Shown: positions 18,869-26,412 of the stretch, piece by piece
Layout of the letters: each line of letters opens with the position of its first letter
How positions within the stretch are numbered: position 1 is the stretch's first letter
DNA from: Deltaproteobacteria bacterium HGW-Deltaproteobacteria-14
GTDB lineage: Bacteria; Myxococcota_A; UBA9042; PHBI01
Assembly: GCA_002841945.1 (NCBI GenBank)
Contig: PHBI01000061.1
Location: forward strand, 1-50,805
Length of the DNA: 50,805 nucleotides
Direction of reading: 5' to 3'
The notes under the pieces: generated by a model
The model's database searches: none
What the model was told of the DNA's origin: nothing
Seen by the model: only the letters and a program-made list of their open reading frames with translations
Translations under genes and position numbers: made by a program

Positions 18869-19479
18869 CCGCGCCACTCCTTGTAGAAGCGGGTCGTCGA
18901 GCTCAGCGCCCGCACGACCTCGGGGTCCGCGTTGCGGATGATGCTCGTCCACAGACCATCCGCGCGACCCTGATGGATCGCGCGCTCCGCCAGCTCGATG
19001 GCCGCCTCTACGTCGTACACCTCGCCCCAGAGCGACGCCACCCCCTGCCCGCCGAGCCCGTCGGCGATCCGCAGCTCCACGAGCTCGACGTGGGCGCCCT
19101 TGAGCGCCGCGTCGACCCCCGCGAGCAGCGTCGGCGTGGTCAGCGTCTGGATCACCGCGAGGGTGTCCCCGGGCGCCGGCCAGCGGACCGCTCCGGTCTG
19201 GATCGCCGGCACGATGCGCGGCTCGGCGTAGGGCAACAGCACGCTGTCGAGCAGCGCCCCCCCCGTCACACCGAGCGCCCGCGTCAGCGCGCGCTCCACC
19301 GGCTCGACGTCGCCGCCGAACAGGATCAGGTAGCGCCCCGCCTGCACCGTCCCGGCCGCGATGATCTCGACGAGCGCCTCTTTGACCAGCGCGTCCAGCG
19401 CCGCCAGCCCCGGCGGGATCGCCGCCAGGTCCAGCATGGCCACCGCGGGTCCCGCGGTGTTCGTTCGCGCCTCGGTCAT
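18865..19479 (-). CDS. BMC-T trimeric shell protein (tandem BMC domains)
   Basis: 204 residues from the ATG at 19479 (a TTG at 19491 would overlap the upstream stop). Two BMC domains in tandem: the first (residues ~14-90: MLDLAAIPPGLAALDALVKE, TVQAGRYLILFGGDVEPVE), the second (~108-185: AVIQTLTTPTLLAGVDAALK). The position that is Cys in PduT (the TIC motif) is Gln here (TVQ), so no iron-sulfur cluster is expected. Three copies form a pseudohexameric tile with a central pore. It lies 4 bases downstream of the aldehyde dehydrogenase stop and overlaps the pentamer gene, so shell and cargo are made together. Confidence 0.88.
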   Translation of the reverse strand: MTEARTNTAGPAVAMLDLAAIPPGLAALDALVKEALVEIIAAGTVQAGRYLILFGGDVEPVERALTRALGVTGGALLDSVLLPYAEPRIVPAIQTGAVRWPAPGDTLAVIQTLTTPTLLAGVDAALKGAHVELVELRIADGLGGQGVASLWGEVYDVEAAIELAERAIHQGRADGLWTSIIRNADPEVVRALSSTTRFYKEWRG

Positions 19480-19483
19480 CGGG

Positions 19484-21079
19484 TCACACAATCCGGAAGT
19501 GGTCGCGCATGGTGCAGCGCCGCCAGCGCGAGAACTCGCGCGCCGTCGTCAGCCCCTCGCCCGTGGGCGACGCGATGGTGAAGGATGTGTAGCCCTCGCC
19601 GTTGTGCGCGAGGCCGTCCACGCCGGTGCCGTTCTTGCTGAAGATGCTGCAGTTGCTCGCGCGCGCCATGCGCGACAGCGCGCGGATGTCGTGGGAGTGC
19701 ATCATCGCGGTGTGGAAGTTGTGGCCCTCAGCCTCGACCGCGAGGTCGATGGCGGCGTCGACGTTTCGCGCTCGCGTAATGGGCAGCACGGGCATCATCT
19801 GCTCGGTCCACACGAGCGGGTGGTCGTTGGGCACCTCGATGATGACGCAGCGCACCTCGGGGCCCGCGTGGACGCCGAGCTCCTTGAGGATGACCGAGGC
19901 GTTCTTGCCGACGAAGTCCTTGTTGACCGTGGCGTGCCCCCGCGGGCCGGCGTTCTTCGAGAAGATGACCTTCTCGAGGCGCGCGAGGTCCCGAGCCGGA
20001 AGCTCCACCGCGCCGTTTCGCGTCATCGCCTTCTTGAGGTCGTCGGCGACGGCGTCTACGACGATGCACTCCTTCTCGTCCACGCAGATGATGTTGTTGT
20101 CGAACGAGTGCCCGTAGACGATGCGCTTTGCGGCCTGCTCGATGTCCGCGGTCTCGTCCACCACCACCGGCGGGTTGCCGGGGCCGCCGCAGATGGCGCG
20201 TTTGCCCGACACCATCGCCGCGTTGACCACACCCGGGCCGCCGGTGACGACCACGATGCGCGTCTTCTTGTGCGTCATCAGCGCGTTGGCCGACTCGATG
20301 GTCGGCTCGGCGATGCAGGTCACCGTGTTCGGCGGCCCGCCCGCGGAGATGACGGCGCGGTTGATGATGCGCACCGTCTCGGCCGACACCTTCTTCGCCG
20401 ACGGGTGCACGTTGAACACCACCGAGTTGCCGGCTGACAGCATCCCGATGGCGTTGCAGATGATGGTCGAGGTCGGGTTCGTGACCGGCGTGATGGCGCC
20501 GATGACACCGAACGGCGCCGGCTCGAGCAGCATGAGCCCGGCGTCGCCCGAGATCGCCTGTGCCACGAGGATCTCTGGCCCCGGCGTCTTCTCGATGACC
20601 AGCTTATTCTTCTGGATCTTGTCCTCGACGCGCCCGAGGCCGGTCTCCTCGTGAGCCTCGCGGGCGAGGCGATCGGAGTCGACCCGCAGCGCCGCGCGCA
20701 GCGCCTCGATGATGACCTTGCGCTTGCCGAGCCCGAGGTCGCCGAAGGCGTAGAACGCCTTGACCGCCGCGTCCATCGCCTGATCGAGGTGCTCGAACAC
20801 GCCTTCGCCGAAGGCCCCCTGAGCCGAGCCCCCGCCGCCGCCGGCCGGGCGCGGCGCGTGGGGCGGCGTGGGCGCACACATCGGCCCGCTCGCCGCCTGC
20901 GGCTGCCGCGGGAACGGGCCCCGGGACACCGTTGGCGGGATCGTTGGAGGCATTGGCGGCGTCCTGCGCGGCACCTGCGACACCGGGCCGGGCGCGCGCC
21001 CGCCACCAGGCGTGATCTCGCGGGCGATCGCCTCGGCGATGCTCCGGATCTGCTCGGGGCTGAGACTAGACTGGGCCAT
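19484..21079 (-). CDS. BMC CoA-acylating aldehyde dehydrogenase (PduP/EutE family)
   Basis: 531 residues, ATG preceded by GGGAGG. Residues 1-24 (LSPEQIRSIAEAIAREI) form an amphipathic helix, and ~25-90 are a Pro/Ala/Gly linker; this is the layout of an encapsulation peptide that targets cargo to the shell lumen. The dehydrogenase domain follows from ~95: GVIGAITPVTNPTSTI, VFNVHPSAKK, and FDNNIICVDEKE with catalytic Cys332. The reaction is aldehyde + CoA + NAD+ to acyl-CoA + NADH. Beside a DeoC domain the natural substrate is acetaldehyde. It is longer than PduP (~460) because of the linker. Neighbours on both sides are shell proteins, so location in the compartment is well supported; the substrate is inferred. 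Confidence 0.93.
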   Translation of the reverse strand: MAQSSLSPEQIRSIAEAIAREITPGGGRAPGPVSQVPRRTPPMPPTIPPTVSRGPFPRQPQAASGPMCAPTPPHAPRPAGGGGGSAQGAFGEGVFEHLDQAMDAAVKAFYAFGDLGLGKRKVIIEALRAALRVDSDRLAREAHEETGLGRVEDKIQKNKLVIEKTPGPEILVAQAISGDAGLMLLEPAPFGVIGAITPVTNPTSTIICNAIGMLSAGNSVVFNVHPSAKKVSAETVRIINRAVISAGGPPNTVTCIAEPTIESANALMTHKKTRIVVVTGGPGVVNAAMVSGKRAICGGPGNPPVVVDETADIEQAAKRIVYGHSFDNNIICVDEKECIVVDAVADDLKKAMTRNGAVELPARDLARLEKVIFSKNAGPRGHATVNKDFVGKNASVILKELGVHAGPEVRCVIIEVPNDHPLVWTEQMMPVLPITRARNVDAAIDLAVEAEGHNFHTAMMHSHDIRALSRMARASNCSIFSKNGTGVDGLAHNGEGYTSFTIASPTGEGLTTAREFSRWRRCTMRDHFRIV

Positions 21080-21149
21080 CGTTTTCCTCCCGCCCGCGAC
21101 GCGGGCGCGCCCCAGGGGCTTGGGCTGTCGCTATCGCTCGTCCGGGGGG

Positions 21150-21470
21150 CTATCGCTCGTCGTCGTAGCCGCTGTCGTACGGGTGCTTGTCGTATTGCCG
21201 GTCGCCGTCGATGTCCCAGTTGTCGACGATGGCCATAACGACCGCGTCGCACGGGCGGTCCTTCGTCACGACCGTCATCCGCGCCGACGAGCCGCTGGCG
21301 TAGAGGATGTACTCCCCCACGCCGGCCCCGACCGCGTCGACGGCGACGACGTAGCCGCCCTCGCTCATCGTCTCGGGGTTCACGTCCTGCACCATCAGGA
21401 ACTTGAACCCTTCGATGTTCGGGTCCTTACGGGTGGACACGACGGTCCCGATCACCTTGGCGAGCCGCAT
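21150..21470 (-). CDS. BMC-P pentameric shell protein with charged Tyr-containing tail
   Basis: 106 residues from the ATG at 21470, which has a strong ribosome binding site (GGAGGAAG) 5 bases upstream. Pentamer core: MRLAKVIGTVVSTRKD, FLMVQDVNPE, AVDAVGAGVGEYILYASG, VVMAIVDNWDIDG. The last ~20 residues (after NWDIDG) are an Asp/Tyr/Arg-rich extension, which the other two pentamers here lack. Such a tail could point outward or into the lumen and bind a partner; this is a guess. It sits between the BMC-H and aldehyde dehydrogenase genes. Confidence 0.9.
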   Translation of the reverse strand: MRLAKVIGTVVSTRKDPNIEGFKFLMVQDVNPETMSEGGYVVAVDAVGAGVGEYILYASGSSARMTVVTKDRPCDAVVMAIVDNWDIDGDRQYDKHPYDSGYDDER

Positions 21471-21636
21471 GTGATCTTCCTCCCCCCCAAAGCGCGGGGT
21501 GGTCTGGGATGGCCGCCGCAGGGCGGCGCGCGCAACGAACCGCGCCCCGGGAAACGCCACGGCGGACGAGTCCCGGCGCGCACAGCGACCCCGGCCGCCC
21601 CACGGGCGACCGACGTCGTCGAGGCCGCGCGAAACG

Positions 21637-21942
21637 CTACTTCTTGGTGAGCTTCTCGACCTCGGCCGTGCGCCCGAGGGGCAGGGCGAGGTCCACGTTG
21701 ATGTGCGGGCGCGCGATGATGTGGGTGGCCACGATCTCGCCGACGCGCGAGGCGCCGTTGGTCCCGGCCTCGACCGCCGCCTTCACCGCGGCGACGTCGC
21801 CGCGGACGATGGCCGTCACGTAGCCGCCGCCGGTCTTCTCGTACCCGACGAGCTCCACGCGGGCAGCCTTGACCATGGCGTCCGACGCCTCAACCATCGC
21901 CGCGAAGGAGCGGCACTCGATCATTCCGAGAGCTTCGGCCAT
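21637..21942 (-). CDS. BMC-H hexameric shell protein
   Basis: 101 residues: one BMC domain opening MAEALGMIECRSFAAMVEAS, with VGYEKTGGGYVTAIVRGDV forming the strand and pore loop (KTGGG) and VIATHIIARPH-like second half, ending LTKK. Six copies make the main facet tile, and the pore loop sets which small molecules pass. It is the only hexamer gene in the locus, so it should be the bulk shell component. Ribosome binding site GGAG lies 7 bases upstream. The gene follows the RpiB-DeoC gene by 59 bases and precedes the third pentamer gene by 166 bases. Confidence 0.95.
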   Translation of the reverse strand: MAEALGMIECRSFAAMVEASDAMVKAARVELVGYEKTGGGYVTAIVRGDVAAVKAAVEAGTNGASRVGEIVATHIIARPHINVDLALPLGRTAEVEKLTKK

Positions 21943-22001
21943 TTACGTTCTCCGTGGGTTCTGGCTGCCGACCCTGGCGACAGCCCTGTGAAGTTGAACG
22001 A

Positions 22002-23456
22002 CTAGTATCCGCCGCTTGCCGCGCCAGGGCCGGCCGCCGGCCGCTCCCCGCGCTCTTCCTGGGCGATCTTGACGCCGACCGACGCGCCGATCCGCGTCGC
22101 CCCGGCCTCGACCATGCGCTTGGCGTCCTCGGCGGAGCGCACCCCGCCCGACGCCTTGACCTCGAGCTTGTGCTCGACCGCCTGCGCCATCAGCGCGACG
22201 TCGGCCTCGGTCGCTCCGCCCTTGGCGAAGCCGGTCGACGTCTTCACGAAGTGCGCGCCGGCCTTTCGCGACAGCACGCAGGCGGCGACCTTCTCCTCGT
22301 CGGTCAGGAGCGCCGTCTCGATGATGACCTTGAGGATCGCGCGCCCCTCGCGCGCCACCTCGGCGAGGAGCCGAATGTCCTCGTAGACCGTCTTGTGATC
22401 GCCGGACTTCAGCGCGCCGATGGCGATGACCATGTCGAGCTCGTCGGCGCCGTCGCGCAGCGCCTTGCGCGCCTCGAGCGCCTTGACCTCTTTCGGGGTC
22501 GCGCCGAGCGGGAAGCCGATGACGGTGCAGACCTTCGCCGACGCGCCCCGCAGCCGCGCGGCGCAGCGCGCGACGTGGACCGGGTTCACGCACACCGAGG
22601 CGAAGTTGTAGGTGCGGGCCTCGTCGCACAGCTGATCGATGTCCGCGTAGGTCGCGTCGGGCTTGAGCAGCGTGTGGTCGATGAGGTGGGCGAGGTCGCG
22701 CGGGACGCCCTTGTCCCCGAGCTTGGTGGTGACGCGCAGCTCTGGGCCGAACGCGGTCATGCGGCGCACGGTGTCGGGGTGACTCGACACGCAGTGCCCG
22801 CTGGCGTCGCAGATCGGACACGAGTCACTCCCGCCGGCGCCATGGGCAGCGCCGGCAGGCATGATGGCCGCCAACAGGCCGGGGTTGTCGCTGAGCACGC
22901 GCGTGATGCTGGCGACCAGCGCGTTGTAGTCTTGGGCGACCGGGGTCATCGCTTCACCGCTTTGGGGGGTGGCGGACAGGGCAGGGGCAGGGGAGGGGCC
23001 GCGGTGCCCGTCGAGGGCGTCGATCATGGCGACCCGGCGCAGGTGCCGGTCGACGGTGCAGGCCGTGCCGAGGAAGGCGTCGACGATCGCGATGGCGGCG
23101 GCCTCGTCGAGGTAGCCGGCGCCGAGGGTGACGATGTGCGCGCCGTTGTGCTCGGCCGCGTTGACCGCCGTCTTGGGGTCGAAGGCGAGCCCGGCGCGCA
23201 CGCCGGGGACCTTGTTGGCGACCATCGCCGAGCCGATGCCGGCGCCGTCGATGACCACCCCGCGGCCGGCGCGACCGCTGGCGATGGCCTCGGCCGCCGC
23301 CCGCGCGAACACCGGGTAGTCGCAGGCGCCCTTGTCGTGGGTGCCGACGTCGAGGACCGTCAGGCCGCGCCCGGACAGGTGCCGCTTGATGGCCTCCTTC
23401 AGCTCGAAGCCACCGTGGTCGCTGGCCACCACGACTGGGGCTGACGCTGACGCCAT
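22002..23456 (-). CDS. rpiB-deoC: RpiB-DeoC fusion: sugar-phosphate isomerase plus deoxyribose-phosphate aldolase
   Basis: One 484-residue frame. Residues 1-150 are RpiB/LacAB-like (VASDHGGFELK, CDYPVFARAAAEA, VIDGAGIGSAMVANKVPG, AAEHNGAHIVTLGA). The catalytic Cys of E. coli-type RpiB (Cys66, GILICGTG) is Asp70 here. Residues ~153-168 are a Pro/Ala/Ser linker; ~172-200 (QDYNALVASITRVLS, NPGLLAAIM) look like an amphipathic encapsulation helix; ~213-222 hold CPICDASGHC, a possible zinc or iron-sulfur site. Residues ~260-480 are DeoC, with the Schiff-base Lys in FVKTSTGF and a second Lys in EVKASGG. DeoC converts 2-deoxyribose-5-phosphate to glyceraldehyde-3-phosphate and acetaldehyde. ATG 22949 (Met170) has a weak ribosome site, so a shorter DeoC-only product is possible. 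The first gene of the downstream BMC sub-operon. Confidence 0.88.
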   Translation of the reverse strand: MASASAPVVVASDHGGFELKEAIKRHLSGRGLTVLDVGTHDKGACDYPVFARAAAEAIASGRAGRGVVIDGAGIGSAMVANKVPGVRAGLAFDPKTAVNAAEHNGAHIVTLGAGYLDEAAAIAIVDAFLGTACTVDRHLRRVAMIDALDGHRGPSPAPALSATPQSGEAMTPVAQDYNALVASITRVLSDNPGLLAAIMPAGAAHGAGGSDSCPICDASGHCVSSHPDTVRRMTAFGPELRVTTKLGDKGVPRDLAHLIDHTLLKPDATYADIDQLCDEARTYNFASVCVNPVHVARCAARLRGASAKVCTVIGFPLGATPKEVKALEARKALRDGADELDMVIAIGALKSGDHKTVYEDIRLLAEVAREGRAILKVIIETALLTDEEKVAACVLSRKAGAHFVKTSTGFAKGGATEADVALMAQAVEHKLEVKASGGVRSAEDAKRMVEAGATRIGASVGVKIAQEERGERPAAGPGAASGGY

Positions 23457-23500
23457 CTAGCTCCTCACCAGCGCGGCCCGGGGGTCGGGCCACCCAGAGT

Positions 23501-23530
23501 CGAATAGCCCCCATCCCCGCCGATCGTCAA
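23501..23530 (-). promoter_or_regulatory. Promoter before the RpiB-DeoC gene
   Basis: On the minus strand TTGACG (23525-23530), an 18-base spacer, then TATTCG (23501-23506), 45 bases before the ATG at 23456. It could drive the aldolase and shell genes separately from the PduS/PduT-like pair upstream; the 157-base gap there supports an internal promoter. Confidence 0.45.
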
Positions 23531-23613
23531 GCGACGCCGTCGCGCTGCGGTGCACACAGCGTAGAGGCGAAGGGCGGTGGAGGCGGTGGGACGACGTCAT
23601 TGCGATGCACTGC

Positions 23614-24189
23614 TCACATCAGGGTGTGGAAGAGCTCGGGGCGAGGGTCGGGGATGACGACCTGGTTGACGAGCAGGCCGCGCTTGGCGACCACCTCGAC
23701 CCCGGCCTCCATGGCGTAGCGCACGGCGTCGACGTCGCCGGTGAAGGTCAGGTACGCCTTGCCGCCGAGCGCCATGGCGAGCCTGCAGCCGACCATCTCG
23801 ACGAGCGCCGCCTTGGCGACCTTGTCGATGGCCTCGATCAGCGCCGCGACCGAGAACGACTCGATGACGCCCAGCGCGCCGCGCATCATCGTGACCGAGG
23901 TCGCCGACACCGCCGGGTAGACCGCCGGGTGGACGTCGGGGATGATGAAGTGGTCGATGGTGCACTCGCGCGAGCACTCGAGCCCGGCGGCGACCGACGC
24001 CTCGACCTCCGAGAGCTCGCCCGCGACCATCACCATGTACTTGCCCGAGCAGATGGTGCGGGCCATGACGAGCTTCACCTCGGCGGCCTTGAGCATCCGA
24101 TCGGTGGTGTCGATGCCGCGGGCGATGCTCGAGAGCTCGATCAGCGCCAGCGACGGCGGGGGCGGTTCCCCGAAGCTCCTCCAGCTCAT
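23614..24189 (-). CDS. PduT-like BMC-T trimeric shell protein
   Basis: 191 residues from the ATG at 24189, 2 bases after the PduS-like gene stop, with GGAGAGG upstream. Two BMC domains in tandem (ALIELSSIARGIDTTDRML and GVIESFSVAALIEAIDKVA). RTICSGKYMVMV matches PduT (KTICPGKFL), and Cys47 matches the Cys that carries the pore [4Fe-4S] cluster there. CTIDHFIIPDVHPAVYPAV and VVIPDPRPELF also align with PduT. PduT is thought to move electrons across the shell together with PduS. The tight pairing here with a PduS homologue fits that role. Confidence 0.9.
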   Translation of the reverse strand: MSWRSFGEPPPPSLALIELSSIARGIDTTDRMLKAAEVKLVMARTICSGKYMVMVAGELSEVEASVAAGLECSRECTIDHFIIPDVHPAVYPAVSATSVTMMRGALGVIESFSVAALIEAIDKVAKAALVEMVGCRLAMALGGKAYLTFTGDVDAVRYAMEAGVEVVAKRGLLVNQVVIPDPRPELFHTLM

Positions 24190-24191
24190 GT

Positions 24192-25517
24192 CTACCTCTC
24201 CACCCAGATGCTGACGGGGTCGATGCGGGTCACGCGCCCGGCGATCGAGCTGTGAACCGGCACGCCGAGCTTCCCCTCGGGGGGGGCGCCCAGCTTCTGG
24301 CCGGCGGCGACGCGGTCGCCCACGGCCACCATGGGGATGGCCGGCGCGCCGATGTGCTGCTGCAGCATGATGCGGACGCGGCTCGGATCGAGCACGCGGT
24401 CGGTCATCGGGGCGTGGACGTCCCAGTCCTCGAGCCCGAGGCGGCGCACCAGGGCGGGGATCGGGACCCGGCGGGAGTCGCGCATGGGGTGCGCCTCGCC
24501 GGTGCCGGGGAGCGGCGCCGGCTTGTCGGCCAGCATCTTCCAGATCCCCTTGCTGCGGATGCACATGTCCTTGGGCGGCAGGTCCTCGGGGCAGGCGTAG
24601 AGGTCGCAGATGCCGCACTCGCAGCACTGCAGCCCCAGCTGCGCCCAGCCCGCCTCGGCCTCGCCCGCGAAGCCCACCGAGCGCATCACCTTGTGGGGCT
24701 CGATGGCGTAGCCGAGCAAAAACCGCGGGCAGAACTCGGTGCAGTACATGCACTGGTCGCAGGCCGACTTGGCGATCTGGACCTTGACCTCCATCGGCGC
24801 GGTCTTGCGCTGGATGAGCTTGTGGCTGCGCGGCAACACGATGTAGCCGCCGGAGTTCTTGACGATCGCGGTGTCGAGGTCGGTCACGACCTTGCCCATC
24901 ATCGCCCCGCCGTCGAGCAGGACCGGGTCGTCGACGGTCGCGCCGCCGGCGAGCGACAGCACCTCGCGGGCGGTCACGCCGATGGGCACCAGCGCGCTCA
25001 CCGCCTCGTGGACGCAGCCGGCGACGGTCAGCGCGGTGTGCGTGACCGGGACGCCGCGCGTCGCGCGCGACACGTTGATGAGGGTCTCGACGTTGTTGAC
25101 GACGCAGCCGACGTCGAGCGGGATGCCGCCCGGCGGGATGAGGCGGCCCATCACGTCGTAGACGATGATGTACTCGTCACCGGCCGGGTAGAAGTTGTCG
25201 TAGTAGTAGAAGTGGATGTCGGAGGCGCCGGCGGCGGCCTGTTGCAGCGCAGCGATCGCCTCGGTGTACTTCTTCTTGATCGCGATGACGCCGCGCGCGG
25301 CGCCGGTGGCCTGCATCCCGACCCGCAGCCCGTGGATCATCTCCTCGGGGTAGGCCCGCATCAGGCCCTGGTCCTTCTCGAGGAGCGGCTCACACTCGGC
25401 GGCGTTGGCGATGTAGGTGTCGACCCGCGCCTGGAGCTTGACGTAGGTCGGGAACCCGGCGCCTCCGGCGCCGATGACCCCGGCCTCGCGGACCTGGTCC
25501 ACGATCTGCTGCGTCAT
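24192..25517 (-). CDS. PduS-like flavo-iron-sulfur NADH oxidoreductase
   Basis: 441 residues. N-terminal GVIGAGGAGFPTYVKL and DVMGRLIPPGGIPLD are the RnfC/PduS-type NADH- and FMN-binding region; residues 253-263 (CDQCMYCTEFC) and ~298-309 (CCECGICDLYACP) are two [4Fe-4S] motifs. The C-terminal domain (VGDRVAAGQKLG, VPVHSSIAGRVTRID) resembles the beta hybrid fold of PduS. PduS reduces an acceptor with NADH inside the compartment. Here it could reoxidise the NADH made by the aldehyde dehydrogenase and pass electrons to the PduT-like tile made directly downstream. ATG 25517 has AGGAGG 7 bases upstream. It is the first gene of the minus-strand BMC operon. Confidence 0.9.
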   Translation of the reverse strand: MTQQIVDQVREAGVIGAGGAGFPTYVKLQARVDTYIANAAECEPLLEKDQGLMRAYPEEMIHGLRVGMQATGAARGVIAIKKKYTEAIAALQQAAAGASDIHFYYYDNFYPAGDEYIIVYDVMGRLIPPGGIPLDVGCVVNNVETLINVSRATRGVPVTHTALTVAGCVHEAVSALVPIGVTAREVLSLAGGATVDDPVLLDGGAMMGKVVTDLDTAIVKNSGGYIVLPRSHKLIQRKTAPMEVKVQIAKSACDQCMYCTEFCPRFLLGYAIEPHKVMRSVGFAGEAEAGWAQLGLQCCECGICDLYACPEDLPPKDMCIRSKGIWKMLADKPAPLPGTGEAHPMRDSRRVPIPALVRRLGLEDWDVHAPMTDRVLDPSRVRIMLQQHIGAPAIPMVAVGDRVAAGQKLGAPPEGKLGVPVHSSIAGRVTRIDPVSIWVER

Positions 25518-25581
25518 CTCCAGCCCTCCTCTCCACGTCCGTGATCAGACGTGTGGCGCGAGACTTGTGCGCTGCAGCATA

Positions 25582-25600
25582 GGGCCGGCCCGGCCGGCCC
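25582..25600. promoter_or_regulatory. 19-bp inverted repeat in the divergent BMC spacer
   Basis: GGGCCGGCC, one base, then GGCCGGCCC: perfect 9-base arms. On the minus strand TTGGGG (25598-25603) and TATGCT (25576-25581) frame it as possible -35 and -10 boxes of the PduS-like gene, so it could be an operator for a MerR-type regulator or a hairpin. A GC-rich palindrome can also arise by chance in this genome. Confidence 0.35.
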
Positions 25601-25745
25601 CAACGAACAGCGTCTACGGGCGCGGACCCTAGCACGGGGCAGAGGCGGCGACAACGCGCCGCTGACGCGAGGTTCGCGTGCGTTTCAACAGGGTGTGGGT
25701 GGCGTTTCTGTGGCGATGTGCTATCTCCATCGGCGGGAGGTAGCC

Positions 25746-26393
25746 ATGTCGAGCAGCTCGTTTCACCTTCGCGCCTACGTCTTCATCGACCAGCTCCAGC
25801 CGCAGCTGGCGCAGTTCATCGCGAAGGACAACCGGGTCTACGACCCGAGCGAGTACGACGCCGCGCTGATGCTCGAGCTCGCGCCGGCGATGGAGATCCA
25901 TCGCATGACGGACCTCGCGCTGAAGGCGACCCGCGTGCGCCTCGGCTCGGTCGTGACCGAGCGCGAGTTCGGCCTGATGCAGGTGCAGCACGCCGATCAG
26001 GGCGAGGTGATCGAGGCCGGCGAGGCGGTGCTCCGCCAGACCGGGCTGACCCAGGCCGACCGCTCGCCGGTGCAGGTGGTCACCAACATGGTCATCCGCG
26101 GCATCGAGCAGGACCACGCCATCTACTTCACCGGTACCTCCAAGGGGAACATGGTGATCGCCAACGAGTCGGTCTTCATCCTCGAGACGAAGCCGGCGGC
26201 GTACCTGACCCTGGCCTGCAACGAGGCGCTGAAGGCCGGGCGGGTGAAGCTCATCTCCGTGCGGCCGTTCGGCGCCACCGGGCGGCTCGTCATGAGCGGG
26301 CCCGAGGCCGAGATCGACGTCGCCGCGGCGGCGGCCCTCGAGAGCCTCGACGCGCTCAACGTCGATCACGCCGAGCGCCAGCCGAAGGGCTGA
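25746..26393 (+). CDS. CsoS1D-like double-trimer BMC-T shell protein
   Basis: 215 residues from the ATG at 25746, with GGGAGG 5 bases upstream. The N-terminal segment (FHLRAYVFIDQLQPQLAQF) and both halves (VRLGSVVTEREFGLMQVQHA, EVIEAGEAVL, then YLTLACNEALKAGRVKLIS, GATGRLVMSGPEAEIDVA) fit the permuted BMC-T group of CsoS1D and, from memory, the Haliangium BMC-T2/T3 proteins. These trimers stack in pairs and make a gated pore. It is on the opposite strand to the rest of the locus, read divergently from the PduS-like gene, so the shared spacer may control both. It brings the shell set to one hexamer, three trimers and three pentamers. Confidence 0.85.
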   Translation: MSSSSFHLRAYVFIDQLQPQLAQFIAKDNRVYDPSEYDAALMLELAPAMEIHRMTDLALKATRVRLGSVVTEREFGLMQVQHADQGEVIEAGEAVLRQTGLTQADRSPVQVVTNMVIRGIEQDHAIYFTGTSKGNMVIANESVFILETKPAAYLTLACNEALKAGRVKLISVRPFGATGRLVMSGPEAEIDVAAAAALESLDALNVDHAERQPKG

Positions 26394-26405
26394 GCGTTCT
26401 CAGCC
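26388..26405. terminator. Hairpin between converging BMC-T and tpiA genes
   Basis: GGCTGAG (26388-26394), loop CGTT, CTCAGCC (26399-26405): a perfect 7-bp stem. It includes the TGA of the BMC-T gene and lies 8 bases from the tpiA stop. No T tract follows, so termination may be weak or need Rho. Confidence 0.4.
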
Positions 26406-26412
26406 GCGGGCG

